Notes: generated by a model not told the origin, from the sequence alone. A stretch of DNA of 64,000 nucleotides from Blastocystis sp. Blastoise (GCA_039096225.1 JBBPEB010000028.1:501501-565500); one strand, 5' to 3'. Positions 14,232-27,349 are shown, counted from the first letter of the stretch. Translations and numbers: made by a program.

Positions 14232-15049
14232 TTAAATATTTTTCAATGCATTTCGTCTTTCAACTTCTTTCTTTAAACGTTCTAATGTCAATTTTCCATA
14301 GTTAATATCCTATACACATTATTATTATCAATAATACTAATATAAATTATATACATAATATCGTTCAGGAAATATTCTTGTTTTTGTTATATCTATAGAT
14401 AATTAAATACAGAATATATATATATATACTTGATTGAATATCATTTTCTTTTGATTGTTTTCCAAATAATTTCTCTTTATATTCTTCATTTCTTCTTCTT
14501 ATATCTATTAATATCGTTTGATCTTTATCCATTTTATACATCATCTTTTCTTGTTGTTTCTGTTTTGCTATATATATATAATGAGTTTTTATTGTTAACA
14601 AATATTAATAACATATGAAAAGAATATAATACAATATATAATAATAAAAATATAAGTATACCTTGTAATTCTTTTTGAAGTAAATTATCTGTCATTTCTC
14701 TTTGCTCTTTATTCATTTTTTCTCTTTTTTCTTTCATCTGTAAACGAGATTTTAACTTTCGATCATATTCACTTCTTTTAATTGGATCAATAAGTATATC
14801 TTTTGCTTTTGTTAATGCATCAAATCTTGTATCTATATTCAAGTATTGTTAAACTCATCTTCTTTTTAATTAATAAAAAAAAAATATAAAAAAAACATAA
14901 ATATATATACCTGCTGTAGGATCATCAGGATGTTTATCAGGATGACAGGACATCGCCATCTTCCTGTATGCTTTTGAAATCTCTTTTGTACTCGATGACA
15001 CATCAATACCAAGTAAATCATAATAATCACTAAAATCTTCTTTTGACAT
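14232..15049 (-). CDS. DNAJC17: J-domain protein, DNAJC17/Cwf23 type
   Basis: Five exons (15049-14911, 14832-14662, 14567-14430, 14392-14355, 14309-14232) give about 187 residues. The J domain fills the first 70 residues: YYDLLGIDVSSSTKEISKAY, the HPD tripeptide in CHPDKHPDD, and KAKDILIDPIKRSEYDRKLK. After it comes a charged coiled region (MKEKREKMNKEQREM), which is the DNAJC17/Cwf23 arrangement of spliceosome-associated J proteins. Animal DNAJC17 also has a C-terminal RRM; here the protein ends after TLERLKKEVERRN with no RRM, so it is a short form. It is transcribed divergently from the coiled-coil gene with about 290 bp between starts. Confidence 0.8.
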
Positions 15050-15339
15050 TCTTCTTATATTCTATTTTTATTATTATTCAATTATTCTATATCTCTTTAA
15101 TCTATAGAGAACATCAAATTAGAAATATCTCATATAGTATAAACAACAAAAATGGAAAAGTGTATTGAAATACAATATTTATAATTTATAAGCAATGAAG
15201 ATATATTCAGTAATTATTTGTATTATCTATATACCTTTAGAATCTTATACTAGAATTGATTCTAACAAATTAATACTTTTTTTTTTTTTAAATAAAAAAA
15301 TATTTTCACAAATTATTTTGATTCATCAGCGAGATTTCA

Positions 15340-15916
15340 ATGAAATTCCAAGAAAATTATTATTATTTTAAATTTATTCTTTCGTTTTATATTCTTCAAA
15401 TGAAACGTTTTAAAGAGCCAATGGTATTTCATTATACCTTACCCTATATAACAGGACAGAAAAGAAGGTTAATACAGAAGAAGATGTTAGATGAGAAGAT
15501 TCATAAATATGACGAAAAGCAAAATGATAATATACAAAAAGAACTAGAAACTATTAAGAATGATCAGATTGATTTAAAAGAAGAAGAAGAAGAACTTCAA
15601 TATTGTAACGAAATGATACAAACTGAAAAGAATGAAATTCAAAAGATGAACGACTGTTTAAGTACTTTGAAAGATCTACAAGATTTCATTAAAGTATATT
15701 TATATTTATATTTATATTATTATTTTTATTTTTATTTATATATATTTATATTTATATTTATATTTATTTATATTTATATTTATATTTATATTTATATTTA
15801 TATTTATATTTATATTTATATTTATATTTATATTTATCTTATTAAATATGCAGGATGCAAAGAAGAATACTACAGCAACAATCAACTCAAAAATAAATAG
15901 TACAAAAGGAACATAA
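15340..15916 (+). CDS. Hypothetical coiled-coil protein
   Basis: Two exons (15340-15693, 15854-15916) give up to 138 residues. A second in-frame ATG at 15400 (MKRFKEPMVFHYTLPYITG) is the more natural start, because the first 20 residues are a hydrophobic AT-rich extension. Residues after about 50 are a charged heptad-like coil (KELETIKNDQIDLKEEEEEL...). The end is a short Lys/Thr/Asn tail from exon 2. The intron is mostly a TATATT repeat. The protein is not recognised; the size and coil would suit a subunit of a small tethering or kinetochore complex, but nothing proves it. Confidence 0.5.
15694..15853 (+). repeat. TATATT-type repeat filling an intron
   Basis: The intron of the coiled-coil gene consists largely of TTTATA/TATATT units in tandem between about 15697 and 15836, ending at the acceptor ATGCAG. 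Confidence 0.7.
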
Positions 15917-16539
15917 ATATAGTATATTATAATATATATATATTTTTATAGTTCAAGAATTATGTTTTTCAGTTTTTTATTTAATTCTTTTTTACTTTTA
16001 TTCTTTTCACTTTTCATTCATATTTCTTTTCTTTTCCTTTTTTCATATTATTATAAATATATTCAAGTTTATAAATAGTTTGTTTTATATTATTTAATAT
16101 ATTTTAATTTGAATATCATGAATTATGATATACATATATATAAATTTGAAATTCAGAATAACATTCTTTTCAGTTATAAGAATAGCAAATATATTATTTT
16201 TGAATTTCTTCTCATTAGCTATAGAAAAAATATCTAGAATTATGTTGATTAATATACTCATAGAACTAATATTAAGTGAATATCACGAAATGATTATTTA
16301 AAAAAATGTATCTCTTTTTACCACGAAAATAATATATATATATATCAAAATAGATTCTTGATGATTTTATTATCGTCATAAAGTGGAGAACTTATTATAA
16401 GAAAGACTTTTGATTATATCACAAATTATTGATAACTAGAATTCTTTGAAAAAAATGATACTAAACTGATTCACACATATTCATGTTAACAATAAGTAAT
16501 TTTATTTAAATTTTAGTTGATAATAAAATATAAAAAAGA
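15917..16539. other. Intergenic, no gene seen
   Basis: AT-rich sequence with no frame of interest, running up to the target duplication of the MITE-like element. Confidence 0.5.
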
Positions 16540-16748
16540 TTCACAAACAGTGACTTCCAAAAGGCCCTTTTTTTTTGCGGTGCCGCAATTGTCACAGAAA
16601 AATGTGACACTTTTGTTAATTTTTGACAGTGTAAAAATATTTATTATTATATTAAGTCATATTAAGTCTGACTTAAAGCGACTTTATGTGACTGTCAAAA
16701 AAAGTCACCGCAAGTGTCACAAAAAGTCGGGAAGGCACTGTTCACAAA
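16540..16748. mobile_element. hAT-type MITE with 8-bp target-site duplication
   Basis: A 193-bp non-coding element (16548-16740) starts CAGTGACTTCC and ends GGAAGGCACTG, an imperfect terminal inverted repeat with one mismatch in the first 11 positions. It is flanked by a perfect 8-bp direct repeat TTCACAAA at 16540-16547 and 16741-16748. CAGTG ends plus an 8-bp duplication are the signature of hAT-superfamily transposons. The inside is G+C-richer than its surroundings and carries repeated GTGAC/GTCAC words, including a TGTCAC-loop-GTGACA hairpin, like the subterminal binding sites of hAT elements. No transposase fits in this size, so it would depend on one encoded elsewhere. Confidence 0.8.
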
Positions 16749-17644
16749 TAATTTTTTTTTATTTTTCTTTCTATTTTGTTTTGCTTTTTCATTAAAGAAT
16801 TAATAACCAAAATTCTAAATATATATATTTTTATTTATAAACCGCAATTAATATACTCATTTATTAGTCATTAAACCTTTTTTAGTCAGATTATTATTCA
16901 TAATTGTTATACAAATTTGTTGAACAACAGTTTCTTCAAATACTTTATTGAAACTCGATGAAACCAAATACTATTTTTATGTTTTGTTGAGATATTCTTC
17001 TTTGAAATGATTATAATTCTAGTAAAAACAGTATATGTTCTTTTACGTGAAGTAGTAGTTAAAATATTATCATCAAACAGCCGAATGAACAATTGTACAA
17101 TCATTTTATCTATTTTTAAATGAATAAAGTTTAAGAAAAAAAAATAAATTCCCTCATTTTTCTGTTTGTTGTGTGCTAATTCTATAAAATTCCCATTATA
17201 TCAGGTCATCATTAGGGAAAAACCGTTTTTAATGCTAAAGATTCATCAAAGTCTTTCTGGGGTAGGTTTTTTCTGGATGGGTATTTTGCATTCTATGAGA
17301 AGCCCAGAGATCCCCTATCAAAAGAATAATATCTATTAAGTTGAATCCCGTGAGAGTCCTCGTTATATGCCCAGAAACAGAAGAAATGCCAGCAACAATT
17401 AATGGTTTGTCATCTCTATTCGTCATAGGAGAATAGGCAAATGGAATAAAAGTTGGGAACAAAAAGCCAAATACTACGTATTTGAGAGGTTCTTTTCTTA
17501 GTAGAAAAGCATTTCATTGGTTGAAGTCTTCAAACAAATGAAAGACAACGAAACAAACTTTAAAAAGAAAGAAAAATAAAAGAAAAAGAAGAGTTGTTTT
17601 TTCTTTTTATATAAGCTTATTGAATACTATCTATTTATTAAAAG
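16749..17644. other. Intergenic with a G+C-richer island
   Basis: No gene is convincing here. The part 17221-17480 is clearly G+C-richer than neighbouring intergenic DNA and holds a 75-codon minus-strand frame (17462-17235), which has no recognised motif and no splice context. Confidence 0.45.
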
Positions 17645-19944
17645 ATGTGTGATATTTTATCAGTTTTTCCTACTTTAAAAAAGACTCTTGATGATGTTCC
17701 TAAAGTAGAACAACAATTCCGTTATGGTACTGCTGGTTTCAGAGCTGAAGGTGCTGTTTTAGATAATGTCTTTGCTAGATGTGGTGTTGTTGCTGCTTTA
17801 AGATCCATGTGTACTAAGAAGACTATTGGTGTTATGGTTACTGCTTCTCACAATCCTGAAAATGAAAATGGTATTAAGATTGTTGAACCTGATGGTGGTA
17901 TGCTTGCTATTGCTTGGGAAGGTGTATGCTTTTATTCATTTTTATTCATTTTTATTTATTTTTATTTATTTTTATTTATTTTTATTGTTTTTATTTATTT
18001 TTATTTATTTTTATTTATTTTTATTGTTTTTATTTATTTTTATTCATTTTTATTTATTTTTATTTATTTGTATTGTTTATATAACTATTTAGTTTGCTAC
18101 TAGTATGGCTAATGTTTCTGTTGAAGATTGCATTAAAGAAATAAATGAATTTGTTGATAAAGAAAATATTGATATTCATACACCTTGTAAAATTATTCTT
18201 GGTCGTGATACTCGTTCAAGTAGTTTAGTATGTAGATTTTTAGAATTTTATTTATGTTTTTATTTATTTATTTAAATTGATTCTTTATAAGAGTTTTTCT
18301 CTCTTTTTCTTTATAGAATATAATATATATTAATAATTATATTTCTACTTCTGTAAATATATATAGAGATTATCGAATCGTGTAGTAGATGTATGTAAGT
18401 CAATGAATTGTGAAGTCGATAATTTAGAAGAAGTGACTACTCCTCTTCTTCATCATGTTGTTCGTATGCATAATTTCAAGAAGACCGAATGGGAAGGTCG
18501 TCAAGGATATTTTAAGATGTTAGGAGATGCTTATAAAACACTCTGTCAAGGATTCGAAGATAAATGCAAACAACGTACTCCTTTATATATTGATTGTTCT
18601 AATGGTGCTGGTGCTTTAGTTATCGATGAAATCCAGGCTGCTCTTGGTGATTATCTTAAGATTATTGTATATAATTATACTATTACATATCTTCAGTATA
18701 TAATTATACTAATTACATATATATATATAGCCTATTAATAATCATAGAACTAATTTGAATTATTTATGTGGTGCTAATCATTTAGTTACAAAGACTTGTT
18801 TACCTACTGAATGTACCATGGAACAAGCTGCTGAAAGACGTTCCTGTGCTTTCGATGGTGATGCTGATCGAATCGTCTATTTCACTTCTCGTAATGGAAA
18901 ATTCGTATTATTAGATGGTGATAAATTATTATCTATATTCGCTATTTGGTGCAGAGATCAATTAAAGAACCTTAATCTTCCTAATGTATGTTTTGTTATT
19001 ATTATTTATTATATTATTTATATTTATTTGCTTTTAATTATTGTTATTATTGTTTATATAAATATGATTATTATTATTATTATTTTTATATTAATATACC
19101 TTATACCTTAGAAGACTCTTGGTGTTGTAAAAACTGCTTATGCTAATGGTGCTTCTACTGATTTCGTTAAAGAACATAATATGCCTCTTGTTCTTGCTAA
19201 AACTGGTGTATATATATATATTATTATTATTATTATTAACTAAATTATTATTAACTAAATTATTATTATTATTAACTAAATTATTATTATTATTATACCC
19301 TATAGGTTAAGAATCTTCACCCTAAGGCTCATCAATTTGATATTGGTATGTATTTTGAAGCTAATGGTCATGGTACCGTCTTATTCAAAGATACTTTCCT
19401 TAATGAATTAAAGAGTTTAGATAATTCTACTCTTACTGAAGTTCAAATACATGCTAAGAATAATATTATAGCTGCTTCTGAACTTGTGAATCAAGCTGTT
19501 GGTGACGCTCTTTCAGATAGTCTTTTCGTTGAAGCTATTTTATCGACTACAAATATCACTCTTGATGACTGGATCAATATGTATACGGATCTTCCTAGGT
19601 ATATATATATTATATTATATCTACTACCTATTCTTTATTTATTATATTATTCTATATATATATATATATATAGTGTGAATTCTGTAGTTAAAGTAGAAGA
19701 TCGTTCTATCTTTAAGAATAATGATGATGAAACTAGATGTTTAGAGCCTGCAGGTATTCAAGAAGCTATAGATGAATTAGTTAAGCAAGTACCTCACGGT
19801 CGTTCTTTCGTCAGACCGTCAGGAACTGAAAATGTTGTTCGTGTCTATGCTGAAGCAGATACGAAAGAACACGCTCTATGGTTAGCTAAAGAAGTTGAAA
19901 GAACTACTTATAAACTTGCTAGAGGTGTTGGTGAAATGCCTTAA
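17645..19944 (+). CDS. PGM3: Phosphoacetylglucosamine mutase (AGM1)
   Basis: The enzyme interconverts GlcNAc-6-phosphate and GlcNAc-1-phosphate, the step before UDP-GlcNAc, needed for N-glycans, GPI anchors and chitin. Seven exons (17645-17923, 18093-18227, 18367-18666, 18731-18985, 19112-19207, 19306-19598, 19674-19944) give 542 residues, the usual family length. The catalytic phosphoserine loop is VTASHNPE (Ser68), the metal loop is FDGDADR (280-284), the sugar loop is FEANGHGT, and the phosphate-binding loop is RPSGTEN (500-506). It also has the GRDTRSSS block. All introns are GT-AG. Intron 1 is a TTTTTATT minisatellite. It is cytosolic, with no signal peptide. Confidence 0.95.
17935..18080 (+). 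repeat. TTTTTATTTA minisatellite in AGM1 intron 1
   Basis: Tandem TTTTTATT(T/C)A units with occasional TTTTATTG variants fill the first AGM1 intron. Because the unit has few stops, it gives long spurious frames rich in Phe, Ile and Tyr. Confidence 0.75.
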
Positions 19945-20397
19945 ATATTATTATTTTTATATTTATTTCTCTTTCTCTCTTTTTATTTTTTAAATAAAAT
20001 TTATTTTTTTGTTGTTAATATAAGAAGTTTTATCTAGCTTTTCTTCTCAAATATATATATGTATAAAATGTTTCTTAACGTTTAAAAAAAATGTTTTTCA
20101 TGTATATATTCATATACATAATTCTATATATTGTTATGTTGTTTCTAGTATTCCTATTATTCTCAATTTTGAATAATTATATTTCTTTTTTGAACTAGAA
20201 TATAATAAAAAGAAACTGTCTCTATTCTTATTATAAAAAAAGAAAAACACCACAGAAAAGAAACATATATTTCTTTTTAAAAAAGAAAGCACTAAACTAT
20301 ATTCAAGTATCTTTTTGAATTGAAATATATAAAATTGAGTTGTTCATGAATTCATATATATATATATTTAGATATAAATATCAAAACAATCATACAC
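19945..20397. other. Intergenic, no gene seen
   Basis: AT-rich spacer between AGM1 and the next gene in the same orientation. It must hold the AGM1 3' end and the next promoter, but no element stands out. Confidence 0.45.
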
Positions 20398-21239
20398 ATG
20401 CAAGTATCCTTTGAAGAAAAACCATTATCTGGAGTAAGAAAAGAGATAGAGGAGATTTTGAAAAAGAATGAAGAGAGAAGATACCCTTCAGAAACACTTG
20501 AATGTATTATCAATGAAGCTACATTGATGTTACAGACTGAAAAAGTCAAGTATATATATTTCAAGTTGTTTATTAATGAATGAACCTAATAGTTTATAAT
20601 TATTTCAAATAATAAAATATGAGTTTATAGGAAATCTCTTTGTTCACCCAATTATTTATGTGATTTCGATGTGATCAATCGTGAGACAGGTGATATAATT
20701 GATTCTCATAAGAGATTGGCTAGTTATGCTCATGTAACTCATTTTGATGATATAACTGATCTTGAAAGTAAATTTATGAAAGTAGATATTGATTGGCATG
20801 CTCCACAAGGTGTATTTATATAGTTTCTTAATTGTTGTAGTTTATATGATATCACCTATAGGTATCAACAACAGAAATAGTATATCAAAGAACGGTCAAT
20901 GAAGAGTATATAATTATTATAAACTAAATATTCTTATTATATATGTATGTATTCTTTTAGTGATGACAATCAAGTATGGAGCGTTATATCTTATTCTTTA
21001 TTATGTGGAAAGAAAGATCTTCCTTTAAGTATATATATATATATTAATTTTTAATATAATAATAGTTTTTTTTTCATTATTTATATTGTCATAGTTACTT
21101 ATTAAAGAATTATTATTATTATTATAATTTTTTTTAGAAACAATTGTTGATTTTTCATTTTGTCGTGAAGGTGCTGAAGAACCTCCGTTAGATTTCTCAT
21201 CTGATACTGAAGAAGATAGTGACAGTGAAAATACACAAG

Positions 21240-21301
<62 letters not shown>

Positions 21302-21771
21302 CATAATGAATCTTCAAAGAAATCAAATACTCAAGATAATATGAATATAGAAAAAGAAGAAGATGAAGATTCGATGGAAAATGAATCAAATGATGAACAA
21401 GATACTTCTGACTCTTCTCCTGCTGAGAATCTTATTTCTTTTTGTATTGATCCTGATGTTCTTGAAGAATTAGCAATTAATGTTAATTATAATCCTGAAG
21501 AAAAAATCACACTTCTTCTGTTCCTTCTATCACTTCCTTATGTAAATATATATATATATAGTTATAAATCATTATTATATCAATATCTTTTGTTTGAATC
21601 TCAAATATTATTTATTTATGTTATTTATTATTCTTATTATTATAGACTGAATTCCAATGGGATGTTCCAGGAAGACTTCTAGATCTAATTGAAAGTAATC
21701 AAGATAGTGACGAAGAAAGTGAAGATGATATGGATGAAGATGATGATGAAGAAGAAGAAATGAACGAATAA
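20398..21771 (+). CDS. Hypothetical acidic protein with poly-Asn insert
   Basis: Six exons (20398-20549, 20631-20811, 20862-20905, 20961-21028, 21138-21541, 21646-21771) join in phase to about 324 residues. The order is a charged helix (VRKEIEEILKKNEERRYP), a compact middle (LCDFDVINRETGDIID,  VTHFDDITDLESKFMKVDID), a long acidic/Asn linker with about 20 consecutive Asn codons, a second folded piece (ISFCIDPDVLEELAINV, TEFQWDVPGRLLDLI) and a tail of almost only Asp/Glu. The acidic tail would suit a chaperone-like or nuclear protein. I could not assign a family. The folded segments look conserved rather than low complexity, so a profile search should place it. Confidence 0.6.
21240..21299 (+). 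repeat. (AAT)n coding microsatellite
   Basis: An uninterrupted AAT run inside exon 5 of the acidic-protein gene encodes poly-asparagine and is likely length-variable between strains. Confidence 0.85.
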
Positions 21772-23416
21772 TCACATTCATACACAATAAGTCCTAATAC
21801 TGTATCATACATCTCCATTATTATTATGTTTTTTTTATTATGTTTTTTATACATATTCACTGTTACTAGTTTTTTTTTTTGTGTATAATTCTATTTTAAT
21901 GTTTTCAAAATACTTCTATTATAAATAGTTGGTTTATTATATGTTTTTTTTTTCTATAAAAAGAAAAAAGTTCAATTCTATATCTAGAGTTCTTTCGAAG
22001 AATAATTGGATTCTTAGTCAAACGTTGTCATTTATTTCATGACGACGTTGTTATGACTAGTGGAAGACGTCTTACAGTTGAATTATTTTGAGGAAGAAGA
22101 CGTTTCTTTTGGATATTTCCACTGTATCTCAATAGTATTTGACTTGATAAAAACTGGAATCTTTTGAAGATTTCAGTTCTTCTTTTCTTCATCATTCACA
22201 AGGATAACTTATATTTATATATATGTGAATACTCTATTATACTTATAGAATGAATAGCGATGCAGAAATCTATTCTTTAAACACTTACTTGAACAAAATG
22301 TTCAATTAAGCCACTTGAAATATATCTTTCTAGCATGAGAATATTCTAGAATCATCAACAAACAACTACTCAATGATATATCTTATACTAAAACCAATCT
22401 ACTATTAGAATATCGAATTCTTTTTCATTGACAATTATATCTCCAAAAAAAGTTTATTTCATTCTAGAAACCATCTTTTTATATTCGAAGATTATATGTC
22501 ACATAAAAGAATCAATAAACACAAACACAATCACTATCATTCAACCAATTAACACAATTACATCAAAAAATATCTCTCTAAAAATCATATTTCTATTCCT
22601 CTCAATAAACCATATATACTCACTATATCACCAACATGTTACTAGCTTATTCTACAAAGCGAATCAACCAATAATAAGCAAAATTCTTCTTTTTAGTATT
22701 TCTTTTTATTATATAAAATTTCAGAAGATTATGAATAAATTAACTTTAATGGTGTAACCTCACTCCTATAATCTTTTCATAACCAAAATACATGTAGATA
22801 AAGAGAAAAAACATCAAGAATCCTATTCCAATCTATAATAATAACTAATTGTTTCATATACAAATATATATCTTCTCATGTTTCCTCCTCACTAAAATAC
22901 ATGGATTTGGAAACAATAAGGAATCAAGTCAGTTCACAAAAAAAAAAGAGTTAAGAACTACTTTCTTCACTTCAGTACAACTGACTTATTTTGCAATACA
23001 TCGAACCTATTTGAAGAATGACTTAGAATAGTGTCAGTACCGTTCTTAGTGTATGACTCAAAAAAGGTGAAATGAAACATGAGACAAGACTCCATCATCC
23101 TATTGGATGCACGAAATTGCGTTGGCATCATATTATTGGTCTATTTTTCTCAACATAATTTATATCCATCCATTTTTCTTTCAAAAGTGGTTCTCCAATC
23201 CAAAATGACGACCAATACTGAAAACATCGGATCCAATTGATTACGTAATCGATAGTAGTTCTCTGAATTTCTATGATCACTACAACCATAACAGGTTATC
23301 CAAATGAAACTATTTTTATGAAAATGATATAGAAAGAACACGCATATTTTTAATTTATAAATTCCAAGTTAATTCTTTTTTTAAATTTAAATTTTTGCTC
23401 AATTAAATAACAACAA
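21772..23416. other. Intergenic, no gene seen
   Basis: A 1.6-kb stretch with scattered short frames (for example 22428-22757 +) that are AT-biased and unspliced. It contains an imperfect inverted repeat at 22021-22049 and the palindrome AAGACGTCTT at 22064-22073. Confidence 0.45.
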
Positions 23417-23740
23417 ATGATTGTAACTCCTAAAGTTGAAACTTGCCAAAATGATGAAGAAGTCAATGTCAAAGTTGCTGTTGGAAATCTTGACAATTGC
23501 CCGAGCTGCCAAACACTTCGATCATACCTTAGAAAGAGAGTTCGAGTGTTCATTTCTGATGGTCGTGTTTTATCTGGAAAACTACAATGTTTTGATTCTT
23601 TCATGAACATCATTATGATTGAAACTGAAGAAATTCTCTTTTTCAATGAGAAAGACAAAGAGATTCGTAGAAGAGTCGGTAGAACTATTATTCCTGGAAA
23701 ACATATCGTCAAACTTGAATCTGATTTTCAATTATTATAG
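23417..23740 (+). CDS. NAA38: LSM-domain protein, NatC auxiliary subunit NAA38
   Basis: An intronless gene of 107 residues. Residues about 34-101 form an Sm/LSM fold: LRKRVRVFISDGRVLSGKLQ gives Sm1, and RTIIPGKHIVKLE gives Sm2. The sequence fits NAA38/LSMD1, the small auxiliary subunit of the NatC N-terminal acetyltransferase, better than a canonical Lsm2-8 ring member, because the Sm2 motif reads IIPGKHIV where ring members have (I/V)RGNN. NatC acetylates N-termini of the Met-hydrophobic type. The N-terminal 30 residues are acidic and unique. Lsm8 is the alternative. Confidence 0.72.
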   Translation: MIVTPKVETCQNDEEVNVKVAVGNLDNCPSCQTLRSYLRKRVRVFISDGRVLSGKLQCFDSFMNIIMIETEEILFFNEKDKEIRRRVGRTIIPGKHIVKLESDFQLL

Positions 23741-24102
23741 ATGAATTATTGCTGCGCCTTATTTAGATTAACTTGGATTTCTATAAAATAATTTATTTTC
23801 GTTTGGAACGTAATTGATTTCTTTTTTAATTTATTTCTCTTCTTATAGTTTTCTGAAATTGTTTTACTGTTTCATTTCTCTTTTCTTTTTTTCATTTTTC
23901 TTCTTTTCTTGTATTCTTTAAAAACAGTTTTCTATTGATGTATCCTTTATTGTATTTTTAAAGTCTTAGTATATCTGTAGTTATTAGGTTTAGTTATATA
24001 AAGAGAGAATATTTGCTTTATTTATTGATAGGTATTAAAATTATTTATATAAAAAATAGTATTTTATATAACTAAAATATAATAAAAAAAGTATTTTAAT
24101 CA
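23741..24102. other. Convergent intergenic spacer, no gene seen
   Basis: 3' flanks of NAA38 (+) and the surface protein (-). T-rich on the plus strand, without recognisable features. Confidence 0.45.
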
Positions 24103-27100
24103 TTAATGGTGATGATGATGTTTATGTTTTGATATTATTTTATTTGTATTCATTGGAAACAATGAAGAGTTATCTATTCTAGTAGTTGGTAAAGAAGTAG
24201 ATTGTATAGATGTTGAAATCGTTGTAGGAATAACAGAAGAATTCATTATAGAACTTTCTTGTCTCTTTTTGGTTTTCAATTGAATCTCTTCCATCAATGA
24301 CAACGGTTTATTTGAATGATTTTCTTGAGAAATAATAGTATTGTGAAGAGGTAAAGAAGTTGTTATTCCAGATAAATTCATTGTTTCTGAATGAATTGAT
24401 TTATGATGATGTTTCTTCTTTTTCTTTTCAGGTATACCTAAAAATAATGGAGATGAGAATTCTATTTGATTCTGAATAGCTGGATTATTAGGTATATATG
24501 AAGATGAATTGTTTATTTGACTTTGAATAGCTGGATTATTAGGTATATATGAAGATGAATTGTTTATTTGATTCTGAATAGCTGGATTATTAGGTATATA
24601 TGAAGATAAATTGTTTATTTGATTTTGTATACTAGAATTATTAGATATATATGAAGAACTAGAAGATAACATTCGAGGAGGAGGAGGAGGAGGAACATCT
24701 GAATCTGTGTCACTATAAAGAACAGTAGGAATAATATCATTAGTAAAATTTTCATTCATAGCAGTATTATTATAACGAGAAGAAGAAGAAGAAGAAGTTA
24801 CATGTGAGACATGATTCTCTTCTAAAGATATCATTTCAATTTCTTTCTTGTTCCCTTGTTTAGTATTGTTTCCATCATTCTTTATACGAACATCCATATC
24901 ATGAGAAGGAGAATTATCCATATATTTATCAGTCATTTCCTCATTTTTCTGTTTATTTTGATTATGCTTAGAATCAGAAGTTGATATATCTTTCATTTTC
25001 TTATCTTTTGATTGTTTATTGGATGATGAACTAGATTTATTTGTTAGATTATTCATGTCAATAAGTACTTCATTCTTCTTATTGTTATGTTTTTGTTTCT
25101 TCCTCTTACAGCAACAGCAAAGAGTAGTATATACACAATAGCATGTAGAGCATAAACAGCATATCATAATAATAAGACATACTCCGTAGAATACATAGAG
25201 AAGCGTCATCGCATCTGTATAAGTCACTTGAGAAGCATCAGTATAGATGAAGATGACACAGGAAGCCTAGAGGAATAGGAACAATCAATCATATAATACA
25301 GAGTTCAAAAAATAATATTTAAAAAATAGTATATAATATAACAAATAGTGTTAAAAATAAAAATTTTTATAAAATTCATATATATATACATTATATTTAG
25401 AATTCTCAATATAGATTTTCAATGTATCATTTTGTGTATAATATAATTTATAAGTGATATTTGAATATAATTCATTCCAATGAGTAGCCATTCCTCGAGC
25501 ACTGAATGACACATCCTCTGTCATCCCATCATAGAATCCAGCTATAATGGACAGAGACAGGTCATGTGTAGAATTGTACGGATATAAACGAAATACACCG
25601 GATAATGTACGAATTGTACCTAAAAGTGTTTGTGTATCTTGATCATGATCAATTAATGTTATTGGAGGTAATAATGTATGATTCTGATAAGGTATATATA
25701 CAGATTCTGGACAGATTAGTCTATAGAGAAGAAGAAGAGAGTTATAGTGAATACATAGTAATAAGAATAGAAATCAATATAATTATAAATAAATGTGATT
25801 ATAATAAGTAAATAATATAAAATGATCGATATATGTATAAAGGATATATATATATATATATACTGTATAGGATCAATAGTATTAATAACAGTGATTGGAA
25901 TAGCAGTAGGAGGAGATAGAACATCATGAGAAATAGCTTGAATCACTATATATTCCTCATCTTCTTTAGACATATTAGAAGTAAGTGGAGAATTAAAATA
26001 GTAAGGAGAAGGAGTATAGAGGAGAGTAGTAACTGGAGTAAAGGAAGAGGAGGAAAGAGAAGAAGAAGAAGAAGAAGAAGAGGAGGAAGAAAGAGAAGAA
26101 GAAGAAGAAGAAGAAAAAATTGTTAACGATCCATGACGAGGTGGAGATAATAGTGTAAATGTAACTGAAGCTATATATATACATATAATTATATATATAT
26201 ATAATTATATATATACAATCGTTCCAGACAGATTGTTGTGTAATATGAAAAGAGAGAGATATATCTTGTTTGACAGATAAAATAGATGGAAAAGAAGATA
26301 CTGATAATGGATTCAATACCTATATATAGAATATTATTATTAAATTATATATATACTTATTTAATAATAAAAATAACAGTTATTACTATAACAATATTTA
26401 TATTCATATAACAAAATAAGAATATCATAACAAAAAAAAAATATATATATATATAACTAATAATAAGAGCATACATAAAAGTATCCATTAGTAGGAGTAG
26501 ATATAGCTCCTTTATCATCTAAAAGACTAAAGGAGAACTCACAAGTGTGAACAATAGATATATATTCATCCTTTTTATCTAGTAGACCATCATATCTGAA
26601 ATAGAGAATAACCGTAGTTATATTCACTCCTATAGACTGAGGAATATAGACTCCTTCTTGAAGTGTATAGAATAGGCAGTTCTCTGACAGAGAATAGAGA
26701 ATCAATGACGTAATAGGATCATTTTCAATGTCATATCCTTTAAACTATAAATGAATATGTATATAATATATAATATATAATATATAATATATAATATATA
26801 ATATTTTTTGTATACTTCATGACGATTATATTGTTGATATTCCCCAGAAAAAGAGGGATTTAGAGGGATTGGAGGGTCATTGACAGGAGTCACGTAGAAA
26901 TCAATTCTTCCATTTTCAGAACAATAGTAATAATCACACATAAATAAAGAAATTGATGCATATCTATATATATATAAATACAATAAGCATTTATAACATA
27001 ATAGAGCAATAAAAAATCAGATCTTTGATATATATAAAATATACATAAAATATTCATCATTATCATTCTCAATAGGAATAAATGTCCCATTAGATTCCCG

Positions 27101-27297
27101 TGGGAATGTATAGGGTAGATCTTCATAAGTAATATTGGCAGTATTTATGAGTAAAAACCCTTTGAAAGGAAGAGAGAGAAGAGTTATCTATAGAATCAAA
27201 TAAATAAGGTATATAGTATTCTATATAAATAAAAAAGGTGTATATTTATATATTCACTAAATTTATGGATAATACGAGTAATAATAATAATAATAAT

Positions 27298-27349
<52 letters not shown>

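Noticed and set aside
16517-16795. 92-codon plus-strand frame
   Set aside because: It overlaps the MITE-like element and its target duplications and has no homology or splice context.
17826-18092. 88-codon frame overlapping AGM1 exon 1
   Set aside because: It is a shifted frame of AGM1 that continues into the minisatellite intron.
25926-26126. 66-codon Arg-rich plus-strand frame
   Set aside because: It is the antisense of the serine-rich stalk exon of the surface protein.
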